Assembly: GCF_024584705.1 (NCBI RefSeq)
Contig: NZ_CP097384.1
Coordinates: 2,170,001 to 2,234,000, forward strand
Length of the DNA stretch: 64,000 nucleotides
DNA from: Blastopirellula sp. J2-11
GTDB taxonomy: Bacteria; Planctomycetota; Planctomycetia; Pirellulales; Pirellulaceae
Direction: 5' to 3'
Shown: positions 1 through 7,533 of the stretch, in pieces
How the letters are laid out: every line of letters begins with the position of its first letter
How positions within the stretch are numbered: the stretch's first letter is position 1
The notes under the pieces: model-generated
Told to the model about the DNA's origin: nothing
Seen by the model: the letters and a program-made list of their open reading frames with translations, nothing else
Databases searched by the model: none
Program-made: the position numbers and the translations under genes

Positions 1-70
1 AAGCTTCGGTGCGTTGGCCGCATTTTTGACGTCGGGGCTGTTCGGCGCCAAGTTTGGCGCTCAGCTCTAG
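1..70 (+). CDS. 3' end of an unidentified gene, possibly a membrane protein
   Basis: A plus-strand frame is open from the window edge to a TAG at 68-70. It encodes 22 hydrophobic, Ala/Gly/Leu/Phe-rich residues ending in GAKFGAQL. The tail resembles the last membrane helix of an integral membrane protein. The frame converges on the Wzz-like gene, whose stop lies 15 bases further on, which is a normal gene arrangement. The neighbour suggests a polysaccharide-assembly function, but this is inference from context only, and the fragment is too short to identify. It could also be chance. Confidence 0.35.
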   Translation, partial: SFGALAAFLTSGLFGAKFGAQL

Positions 71-85
71 GGCGACGAAGAGAAA

Positions 86-1714
86 TTACTTTGCGTTCGT
101 GTTGTTGGTGATCGGCGTTGTCGTATTCGCTCCGTCGACCACCGGTGGAACGATGGGCGCTGCGCCGCGGCGATCTCTGGGTTGCGTTTCCTCTTCACTG
201 GAGGCGCGGCGATCTCGACCTGTGCGACGATCTCCCCCTTTGCTTTTCACTTCGACCTGCGCCGCCGGAGCGGGCGGATCAACCGATCTGCGCCCACCGG
301 GCTGAACGCTGGCGGCGGGACCATCGGGATGATCGCTGGCACGCTTGCCCCAAAGTCGATCACTGAGCCGACGGCCAAGCTGCACGGGACCGGGCGAAGT
401 TAGGACAAGCAACCCCACGCCGATCACGAGTCCTCCGACGATGCCGGCTAAGACCAGCGTCGTGCGACCGGGACCGATGGGATAAGTTCCCACGACCGGC
501 GAGTCGACTCGTGTAATTAAGCTGGTTGATTCGGCGCCGAGCAAATTTGCTTTGGCGTCGCCGAGTTGCTTTTGTGCGGCGGCCAGATTTTCGAGTCGAT
601 CGCGCACATTCGATGCGAGATTGTCATACTGGGCGCGCATCCCGGCGATACCTCCCAGCTTTGATTGAACTTCGGTCTCTTGCCGAGTGAGCGAAGCAAT
701 CAACGCCTGATTGACCCGTATTTCGTTGGCGACGGCAATATGGGCGCTGGCCAATTCGGCGAGTAGGTTTTCCCGCACTTCCTTTTCGGCGGCGATCGCA
801 GCGCGAACTTGCGGATGATTGACGCTCATGCGGCCCAGCAGAGTCGACTTGTTCAATTGGGCGTCGACCAGACCATCTTTTAAACGTTGCAACGTGGGCT
901 GCGCCGCCAACAGTTGATTGGGCGCGGCGAGCAGGTTTTCAGGTTTGTCCTTGGAATCGGAGAGCAACTTCAGCAACTCTTTCAGCATGTCTCGATGGGA
1001 TTCGGCTTGGCGCAGTTCATCGGTAATTTGCCGATGCGTCGCCTGCATTTTGCCGTCGGCCGAACTTGTTTCGTTCAGGCTGCGAAGTTCTCCCAGGTCG
1101 CTTCCGACCGATCGCTCGAAGGTTTCCAGCTTGGTGGTCGAGTCGTTCAGGTCGCCTTGCGCTAGCTCTACCGCTCGCTCTAATTCGGCAATCACGCTGG
1201 CCGCTTTACCGTTGCGAACGCGCTGCAGCGCCATCTGCAATTCGTCACAGAGCGCAGTCGCTAGTTCGGCGGCTCGATCGCGACTGGTTCCTTCGACCGA
1301 GAGAATCAAAACTTCGGTCGTCCCAAACTCGGCGCCATTGGGCGGAGCGACTCCGATCCGGCCGCGGAGCGTGTCGATGTCATCGAGAGAAGGAAAATCT
1401 TTGGTGACTTTAACGGGGCCGACATCTTGAAGCGCCTTTTTCACGACGGCGGTGCTTCGTGCGACCTGCACGATTGTTTCTTGTGCAGTGCGCATATCGT
1501 CGATCGTATTAAAACGGCCTTGTTGGTCGAGATGCCCGATCGCCGCGTCGCGCACGACCAGCGTTTGCGTAGCGTTCCAGAGTCTGGTTTTGACCAAGGC
1601 AAAGCCGATCGAGAGCAGTCCGCAGACGATCACTGGAACAAGGATCATCCACTTCTTTTCGACGACTGTTTTGCGCCAGTACTGAAGTTGGGCAGGGTCG
1701 AGCAAACCGTTCAT
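86..1714 (-). CDS. Wzz-like polysaccharide co-polymerase (chain-length determinant family), no kinase domain
   Basis: The 542-residue protein has a membrane helix near residues 22-42 (after the basic stretch WRKTVVEKKW), a Wzz-type periplasmic N-terminal domain, a long coiled-coil-rich middle (about 170-400) and a second helix near 415-437 preceded by a Pro/Gly-rich PIGPG motif. This is the layout of polysaccharide co-polymerases that set the chain length of exopolysaccharide or O-antigen in the inner membrane. A cytoplasmic tail of about 100 residues is rich in Arg, Pro and Asp (GGDRRTGRDRR, PRDRRG) and has no Walker motifs, so a fused BY-type tyrosine kinase is absent. The ATG at 1712-1714 lacks a strong ribosome-binding site. 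The family call is confident; the polymer is unknown. Confidence 0.8.
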   Translation of the reverse strand: MNGLLDPAQLQYWRKTVVEKKWMILVPVIVCGLLSIGFALVKTRLWNATQTLVVRDAAIGHLDQQGRFNTIDDMRTAQETIVQVARSTAVVKKALQDVGPVKVTKDFPSLDDIDTLRGRIGVAPPNGAEFGTTEVLILSVEGTSRDRAAELATALCDELQMALQRVRNGKAASVIAELERAVELAQGDLNDSTTKLETFERSVGSDLGELRSLNETSSADGKMQATHRQITDELRQAESHRDMLKELLKLLSDSKDKPENLLAAPNQLLAAQPTLQRLKDGLVDAQLNKSTLLGRMSVNHPQVRAAIAAEKEVRENLLAELASAHIAVANEIRVNQALIASLTRQETEVQSKLGGIAGMRAQYDNLASNVRDRLENLAAAQKQLGDAKANLLGAESTSLITRVDSPVVGTYPIGPGRTTLVLAGIVGGLVIGVGLLVLTSPGPVQLGRRLSDRLWGKRASDHPDGPAASVQPGGRRSVDPPAPAAQVEVKSKGGDRRTGRDRRASSEEETQPRDRRGAAPIVPPVVDGANTTTPITNNTNAK

Positions 1715-1850
1715 GATTCGTACAATGCTGGGAAAGCGGGTTGGATCGATTTTGACGATTGCGCCGACAAAGCGCCGGCGAGCGCGCGAAAGTATAGGTC
1801 GCGTTCACGCGCAGCTGCTCAGAAATGATCGCCGCAATCGCAGGCTCGAC

Positions 1851-2990
1851 TTAGCGCGCGAACCGGCTGGGCGAGAGAAAATCAATCGGCAATGAACTAA
1901 TTCCCTGCTCGATCAGATCGGCCAGCGCTTCCCCCAGCACTGCTGTAAACTTAAAGCCGTGCCCTGATAGCCCCGCCGCTAATGCGATCTGATCATCGCC
2001 CGGGTAGAGGCCCAGTAAAAAGTTCTCATCCGGCGTCATCGTATAGAGACACGTCTCGTGACGCTTGGATCGCTGGGAAACGCCGGGTATCGAACGCTGC
2101 AAGAAAGCTTCGATCCGCTGCCGGTCTTCCGGATCGTCGGCGTGATCGTAGTTCCAAGGTGAAGCGAGCGTTTCGCCCCCGCCATGTTCGGCGACTTTCA
2201 GTCCCTCGCCGGGGGCAAGTTCAGGAAAGCCGTAGAAGTAGCCGTGTGACGACTCAAAGAAAAAGCAGGGAGAACCGCTCGACTCTTGCAGTCGCAGGTC
2301 GTCAATCTCGTACCAATGCATATGCTTTCGCAAAAGGTGTAGCGGTATATTCAATTCGCTCAGCAGTGAAGCGGCGCCTGGTCCGCCGGCGATGATCAGC
2401 TTGGCGGCGCGATACTCTCCGGTCGAAGTAGAGACGCAGAAACCAGCGCCATCGCGACTCCAGCGGAAGACTTCGGAATCGGCGATAAGTTCGGCGCCAT
2501 GCTGTTGAGCGATGTCCAGAAACGCGGCGACGCAGTCTTCGACTTTCAAGTATCCGGCGCGACGCTCGAAGACGACGGTGTGGTCGTCCGGAAAGAGAAA
2601 CTGCGGAAACAAACTAGTCGCTTCCGCCGCGCTGTAGCGATCAATTTCTAGGTTAAATTGCGCGGCGGCGCGAATGACGCCTGGCAGGACGATTCCGTCA
2701 GGAGGACCGATCTCGACCAGACCGACTTCGTGGTACAGGGAACGCTGAGAGACTGCTTCGATTTCGCGCCACAACTCGTAGCTGCGCTGCAGCAGCGGCA
2801 CGTAGCTGGGATGCTCGAAATAGGCTTGGCGAATGATTCGCGTTTGCCCGTGCGAGCTGCCATGCTTGTGGGGCGGATGAAAGCGATCGAGCGCAGCGGC
2901 GCGAATGCCGCGTTTGGCCAACTGATACAAAGCGGCCGACCCGACTCCGCCGGCGCCGATCACCAGGACGTCGTACGAAGGTTTCGGCAT
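1851..2990 (-). CDS. FAD-dependent oxidoreductase, monomeric sarcosine oxidase / N-methyl-L-tryptophan oxidase type
   Basis: The 379-residue protein begins with a Rossmann FAD-binding motif (VLVIGAGGVGSAA, residues 8-20), followed by the conserved GSSHGQTRIIRQAY stretch of sarcosine oxidases. Cys314 in ETCLYTMTPDENF matches the cysteine that binds flavin covalently in monomeric sarcosine oxidase. Near the end, GLSGHGFKF is the conserved C-terminal FAD contact. The expected reaction is oxidative demethylation of a small N-methyl amino acid, giving formaldehyde, hydrogen peroxide and the amine. Length is typical. The start has AGGAA seven bases upstream. It lies 9 bases after the lipoprotein gene and is probably co-transcribed with it and the glutamate dehydrogenase gene. 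The exact substrate cannot be read from sequence. Confidence 0.85.
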   Translation of the reverse strand: MPKPSYDVLVIGAGGVGSAALYQLAKRGIRAAALDRFHPPHKHGSSHGQTRIIRQAYFEHPSYVPLLQRSYELWREIEAVSQRSLYHEVGLVEIGPPDGIVLPGVIRAAAQFNLEIDRYSAAEATSLFPQFLFPDDHTVVFERRAGYLKVEDCVAAFLDIAQQHGAELIADSEVFRWSRDGAGFCVSTSTGEYRAAKLIIAGGPGAASLLSELNIPLHLLRKHMHWYEIDDLRLQESSGSPCFFFESSHGYFYGFPELAPGEGLKVAEHGGGETLASPWNYDHADDPEDRQRIEAFLQRSIPGVSQRSKRHETCLYTMTPDENFLLGLYPGDDQIALAAGLSGHGFKFTAVLGEALADLIEQGISSLPIDFLSPSRFAR

Positions 2991-2999
2991 GCTGGGTTC

Positions 3000-4868
3000 C
3001 TACTGCGGCTTGATCTCGAAGTCGAGCGACGCTTGACCGAACTTGTCGATCTCTTTGTCACGCACCGAAAGCTCTAGGCGATAACGGCCCGGCGGGATGT
3101 TTTCGGGCAGATAGAGTCGATAGGTGAACGACAGGTCGCGGCGTCGATTGGCGCAGCGATCTTTGTATTCGGGAAAGGAGCGTGCATCCACACGGCGGCC
3201 GGTGTCGTTGAAGATTTCGTAGCTGGCGCCCCAGGTCGACTCAAACTGTCCGTCGACTTCTTTGCTGGAGAGATTTTCGATCTCTAGATAGACCAGCAGT
3301 TCTTCGCCGGCGGTGAACGAGGTTTTCTCAAACGGCGTGAAGTCGCCAAAGCCCTTCACGTTTCGCACGAATGCGACGTTACGCAAATCAAGCGGACTCA
3401 GCTCGCTCAAGTTCGCGGTCGCGTGCTGTAGCGAACGGAGCGCCAGCAAACTGCGGCGATCAACCGGGATCTCGCTGCTATGGGCGAAGTCGCTGGCTGC
3501 GAACAAGAGATTCGACCAGAACTCTTGTTCCGCGGCAGGCAACGCTTCGATCTTGCGCATCGCTTCCCCTTTTCGCTCGGCGATCAGGTAGAGCATTCGC
3601 AGATGAATTTCTTTCTTTTGGCGCTCGGCGTCTGAAAGCTGCGAGTTGCGAAGCGATTGCTCCATTGCGGTGATCGCTTGCCGCAGGACCGTTTCCCAGT
3701 CTTGCGAACCGCTGGTCGGTTGATCGCGTTCGGACCAATAGAGGACTCGTTTGTCGTCGCGACGATGCGCCAACCAGCCGGCGTCTTCTAGGTCAAAAAT
3801 GATTGCCTGCAATTCGTCCAGCGTCATCGCCGGTGGCGCCGAAATTTTGTCGCTCGAACGACCGCCGTCGGCCGAGTCGGTCGAAGCGATCGGCATCGCA
3901 TGTTTGTTAAGTTGGTTGTAGATGTCTTCCAGCGAGACGTGTCCGCGGTTCCAGATCGCTTCCATCACGAGTTGCTCGTCCGCCGAGAGAGGCGCCTGCG
4001 TCGCCGAGCGGGATTGCGCTTTATCGTCTTTCGCCTGGTTGGCGGTTGGCGGAATCGCGGTCGGCGGAACGTGACTGATTCCGTTACGCTGGTCCGCCAT
4101 CTGGTCAGGATGCGCTAAACCGTTGGGCGCCGCTTCCTGGGCGTTCGGAACCGTCTCCGCATACGTCACCTGCTGTACAGGAAACTCGGAAGCAGCCGGC
4201 GTTGATTGGGCCGGTTGATCGCGGCGGGTGAATTCGTACTGCGTAAAGTTGGGATTACCCGTTCTGGCGTACTGGGCGATTTGTTCGGCTGTTGGCAGAT
4301 TAGGGGCTGAGCCGCCTGCGGCGCTGGGCAACCGCTCTGGCAAATCGCCGTGAGCCTTGCCGACGCGTTGTTTCATCTGCTCAAGCAAGCTGGTCAATTG
4401 GTCGGACGAAGCTTTTTGTTGGATCGCTTGAGCGGGAGGAGCAGTTGTTGGGGGCGCTAGTTGCGGCTGGCTGGCAGGCTTTTTCGCCACCTTTTCGACC
4501 GGAGCGAATTGCGATTCGAGGATGCCGAGCACGCGGTCTAGTTCTTCCGGCGAGCTGCCGTTGAACTGGCGCCGTATCGCCGCTTTCTCAGATTCAGGCA
4601 AGGTCAGCGCTTGCACGCGGGCCAAGAAATCGGGGGACAACTGTTCTTGTTCAGGCGAGACGTCTTGATCGCGCGAAGCGGACGCGACCATTTCTTCTTC
4701 GTCCAGAACGTGCCGCTTCCGGCGCGAGCCGGGGTTCTCCGACATCACGCCTGACAGAGAAGTTTCGCCAGAGCTATGCGTGTAAAACCCCGGCACGCAA
4801 CCAATGCTGGTCGCGAGCAAGAAGAGGAGTCCGTACGCAAATCTGTGGTTCGTACTTCGAAGTTTCAT
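3000..4868 (-). CDS. Lipoprotein with a BlaI/MecI-like winged-helix segment and C-terminal beta-sandwich
   Basis: The ATG at 4866-4868 is preferred because GAAGG lies eight bases upstream and because it opens a signal peptide ending in LLATSIGC, a plausible though weak lipobox. An in-frame upstream start would add 22 residues without such a site. The 622-residue product has a long disordered Pro/Gln/Ala-rich part (about 30-300). A segment near 300-385 (ADEQLVMEAIWNRGHVSLEDI, then a polar insertion, then DLEDAGWLAHRRDDKRVLYW) resembles the winged helix of BlaI/MecI repressors. The C-terminal 110 residues look like an Ig-type beta-sandwich (SFTAGEELLVYLEIENLSS). Export of a DNA-binding-type fold would be odd; the fold may serve protein contacts. 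The function is unknown. Confidence 0.7.
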   Translation of the reverse strand: MKLRSTNHRFAYGLLFLLATSIGCVPGFYTHSSGETSLSGVMSENPGSRRKRHVLDEEEMVASASRDQDVSPEQEQLSPDFLARVQALTLPESEKAAIRRQFNGSSPEELDRVLGILESQFAPVEKVAKKPASQPQLAPPTTAPPAQAIQQKASSDQLTSLLEQMKQRVGKAHGDLPERLPSAAGGSAPNLPTAEQIAQYARTGNPNFTQYEFTRRDQPAQSTPAASEFPVQQVTYAETVPNAQEAAPNGLAHPDQMADQRNGISHVPPTAIPPTANQAKDDKAQSRSATQAPLSADEQLVMEAIWNRGHVSLEDIYNQLNKHAMPIASTDSADGGRSSDKISAPPAMTLDELQAIIFDLEDAGWLAHRRDDKRVLYWSERDQPTSGSQDWETVLRQAITAMEQSLRNSQLSDAERQKKEIHLRMLYLIAERKGEAMRKIEALPAAEQEFWSNLLFAASDFAHSSEIPVDRRSLLALRSLQHATANLSELSPLDLRNVAFVRNVKGFGDFTPFEKTSFTAGEELLVYLEIENLSSKEVDGQFESTWGASYEIFNDTGRRVDARSFPEYKDRCANRRRDLSFTYRLYLPENIPPGRYRLELSVRDKEIDKFGQASLDFEIKPQ

Positions 4869-4995
4869 TACCCAACCTTCGCCGCCGCGCTGAAAAACCG
4901 ATGTTTCCGGGCAGGGATGGTAGGAAATGCTCAAGATTAACGCAATAGCTGCCGCAGCGAATTTGCTAGCGTCGCGGTCGGCAGAAATGTGGTCA

Positions 4996-5058
4996 CAGCA
5001 AAAAGGGGGTCAGACCCCAATTACGCTGCGTAATTGGGGTCTGACCCCCTTTTTGCTG
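4996..5058. repeat. Perfect long palindrome with nested GGGGTCAGACCCC hairpins
   Basis: Two 31-base arms (4996-5026 and 5028-5058) are exact reverse complements around a single base at 5027. Each arm contains its own near-palindrome, GGGGTC-A-GACCCC or its complement, so the sequence can fold either as one long hairpin or as two short ones. The outer edges carry A5 and T5 runs. It sits downstream of the glutamate dehydrogenase stop (5074) and upstream of the lipoprotein start (4868), both minus strand. It could end or attenuate transcription, or it could be a dispersed REP-like element. No transposase gene adjoins it. Confidence 0.9.
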
Positions 5059-5073
5059 CACGCGATTGCCTCC

Positions 5074-6375
5074 TCAATCCTCTTGGGCCGTAAAGTAGCG
5101 GGCCGTTCCTTGCGAAGCGATCGCTTCGCCGATGCGATTGAGGGCCACCACGTAGGCGGCGGTGCGCATATCGATTTCTTTATGGTTGGCCAGGTTATAG
5201 ACGGTGTTAAACTCGCGGGCCATCGTCTCGTGCAGACGCTGATGAACCAACTCGAGCGGCCAATAATAGCCGGCTCGATTTTGCGTCCACTCAAAATAAC
5301 TGACCGTGACGCCGCCGGCGTTGGCCAAGATGTCGGGCACGACGAGCGTTCCTTTGTCGTTGAGGATCTCGTCCGCTTCGCCTGTGAGCGGGCCGTTCGC
5401 GGCTTCCACGATCACCTCGGCTTTGACACGCGGCGCATTTTCGCCGGTGATTTGGCTTTCGAGCGCCGCTGGTATGAGAATATCAACGTCCAACTCCAGT
5501 AGTTGGGCGTTGGTGATCGCATCGGCGGCGATCGATTCGCAGAGAGAGCCTTCGCAGTAAACCGCTTTTAGATGACGCGATTCGTTTTTCACATGGGCTA
5601 GACTGGGGATGTCAAAACCAGACTCTTTGTAGATTCCTCCCCGAGAGTCGCTGACGGCGACGATGTTGTAGCCGTCGGCGTGCAGCAGTCGGGCGACCGC
5701 TTGACCGGCGTTGCCAAATCCTTGCACCGCGACGCGCTGTTGTTCAGGCTTCCAGCCGCGCTTGGCCTCCAATTCTTTAATGCAGTGATAGGCTCCGCGA
5801 CCGGTTGCGTCGTCACGTCCAAGACTTCCCCCCAGCGGAATCGGTTTGCCGGTGATGACAGCCGGCATGTGCTGGCGACGAATCTTTGAGTATTCGTCCA
5901 TCATCCAGCCCATGATCATCGCATTGGTGTAGACGTCTGGGGCCGGGACATCGACCTCGGGCCCGATAAAGTCGGCGATCCGTTCGATGTAACCGCGCGA
6001 TAGACGTTCCAGTTCGAGCCGCGATAGCTCTTTCGGATCGACGATCACTCCCCCCTTCCCTCCGCCGAAAGGAAGATTGGCGACCGCGCATTTGAACGTC
6101 ATCCAAAAGGCGAGCGCTTTGACTTCGGCCAGGTCGACATTCGGGTGAAAGCGAATGCCTCCTTTGGTGGGGCCGCGGGTTGCGTCATGGCGAACGCGAT
6201 AGCCAGTGAAGATTCGCAGCGAGCCGTCATCCATGCGGACCGGAATTGTGACTTCCAGCACCTGCTTGGGATGCTTGAGCCGCTGGACCGCTTCCTGGTC
6301 GATATCGGCGTGTAAAAACGCTTTGTCTAGTCGGGCGACGGCATGCGAGAAGATATCATGCGCTGGCTGATCCAT
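5074..6375 (-). CDS. gdhA: Glu/Leu/Phe/Val dehydrogenase, probably glutamate dehydrogenase
   Basis: The 433-residue product from the ATG at 6373-6375 carries the family signatures in order: the substrate-binding lysine in GPTKGGIRFHP, a second lysine in MTFKCAVANLPFGGGKGG with the catalytic Lys in the GGGKGG loop, the DVPAPDVYTN loop, and a Rossmann motif in VAVQGFGNAGQAVA. It should interconvert glutamate with 2-oxoglutarate plus ammonia using NAD(P). Length fits the hexameric class. A TTG 24 bases upstream would add eight residues and is less likely. It probably leads a minus-strand transcript that runs into the lipoprotein and the sarcosine-oxidase-like gene, which would link amine oxidation with ammonia handling (inference). 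Cofactor preference was not determined. Confidence 0.9.
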   Translation of the reverse strand: MDQPAHDIFSHAVARLDKAFLHADIDQEAVQRLKHPKQVLEVTIPVRMDDGSLRIFTGYRVRHDATRGPTKGGIRFHPNVDLAEVKALAFWMTFKCAVANLPFGGGKGGVIVDPKELSRLELERLSRGYIERIADFIGPEVDVPAPDVYTNAMIMGWMMDEYSKIRRQHMPAVITGKPIPLGGSLGRDDATGRGAYHCIKELEAKRGWKPEQQRVAVQGFGNAGQAVARLLHADGYNIVAVSDSRGGIYKESGFDIPSLAHVKNESRHLKAVYCEGSLCESIAADAITNAQLLELDVDILIPAALESQITGENAPRVKAEVIVEAANGPLTGEADEILNDKGTLVVPDILANAGGVTVSYFEWTQNRAGYYWPLELVHQRLHETMAREFNTVYNLANHKEIDMRTAAYVVALNRIGEAIASQGTARYFTAQED

Positions 6376-6504
6376 GGCGAAGAATCCCGAAAGGTGCAAC
6401 TCAGTTGGACTTGAGTAACGTTATACGTCATCGCAAGGATCGTCAATTCGATCACCGTAAATTCCCGGTTAAGGGATCGATGGTCGCTAAAAGACGAGCG
6501 GCGG

Positions 6505-7533
6505 TTATTCTGCCGAAGAACGTGAGCCTTGGGGAGAACCGCCGATGGGATGATCGGCCGGCAAAGGGCGTCCCGCGGTGGCGAAACCCCGTTCGACCAG
6601 CATCAGTTTCAACTGGCGAAACTCTTCAAAGCTGTCGGGATAGGCCCATAAGGTGATCGTGGTCCGCTGCGCATCGCAACCAGCGAGTCGCTGCATGAAA
6701 TCGGAGTTCGGTCGGAGCGCGTCCTCAAACGCTTCCCCCATATTCTCAGTCACGGGGACCAGCACAAAGTGATCGAGCTCGACAACATCTCGCCGAGCGG
6801 CGCCTAGCTTGGTGTCGACCGAATAGGCGGAGCGACGCAGGACATAGCGACAATAGAAGCCGTTGATCGGACCGACGGTCCGCGTCAGCGAACTGGTCTC
6901 GCGCAGTTGCGAAGCGCTGCGCTGGGCATCCTCTTTCAATTCGTCGACCAACGTATTTAACGGGACGAAGGCGATCCGTCCGTTCAGTAAGCGGAAATGT
7001 TCTTCCCGTCCGAAAACCGTTTTGGCCATCGGCGTCGGATAGTGTTTGAGGATGACCGACTCGGGCTGGAAGTTCTCGATACTTTCGAGCGTCGTGTAAA
7101 CTTCGTTCAGCTTGGCTTTCTCGTCCAGCAGTTCTCGATTGCGATCAAAGTCTTGCTGTTGTACGGCGCCCAGTTCTTCCCGTTTCTTTTCGATTGCGGT
7201 GTTGGAGGCCGTGAGGACGAACTGCATCTGATTGCGATCGTGGAATTTCTGTTGCAGTTCTTCCCGAACGGCGGTGCGTTGATGCGTGATCTGGGCAAGT
7301 TCGGCCTGCAGGGCCAGCGCTTCTTCCAGAGAACCGGAATCTTGCTGCGCGATCGGCGCGGCGACCGCTGGCGTGGTCGCCGGCGATGCTTTGGCGTCGG
7401 TGACCGCTTCGTGAGCCGTAATGCTGACGACCATGATCAAAATGATCAAAATGCCGACCAGATTGGTCACGACGTCAAGGAAGGAGTCGAGCGACGGTTC
7501 AGCCGAATCGCGAGATCGAACAGGGCGTCTCAT
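6505..7533 (-). CDS. ExbD/TolR-like protein with membrane aspartate (partner of the TolQ-like channel)
   Basis: This 342-residue protein has one N-terminal membrane helix, LDSFLDVVTNLVGILIILIMVV (about residues 15-36). Its aspartate is placed like the proton-carrying Asp of ExbD/TolR/MotB. A coiled coil (about 70-140) and a periplasmic alpha/beta C-terminal region follow. The ATG overlaps the upstream stop as ATGA (7530-7533), so translation is probably coupled. With the two preceding genes it forms a three-gene channel module: one MotA/TolQ stator and two single-span partners. The coiled coil and total length are unusual for ExbD (normally about 140 residues). No peptidoglycan-binding OmpA-type motif is evident, and the energised partner is unknown. 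Confidence 0.65.
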   Translation of the reverse strand: MRRPVRSRDSAEPSLDSFLDVVTNLVGILIILIMVVSITAHEAVTDAKASPATTPAVAAPIAQQDSGSLEEALALQAELAQITHQRTAVREELQQKFHDRNQMQFVLTASNTAIEKKREELGAVQQQDFDRNRELLDEKAKLNEVYTTLESIENFQPESVILKHYPTPMAKTVFGREEHFRLLNGRIAFVPLNTLVDELKEDAQRSASQLRETSSLTRTVGPINGFYCRYVLRRSAYSVDTKLGAARRDVVELDHFVLVPVTENMGEAFEDALRPNSDFMQRLAGCDAQRTTITLWAYPDSFEEFRQLKLMLVERGFATAGRPLPADHPIGGSPQGSRSSAE

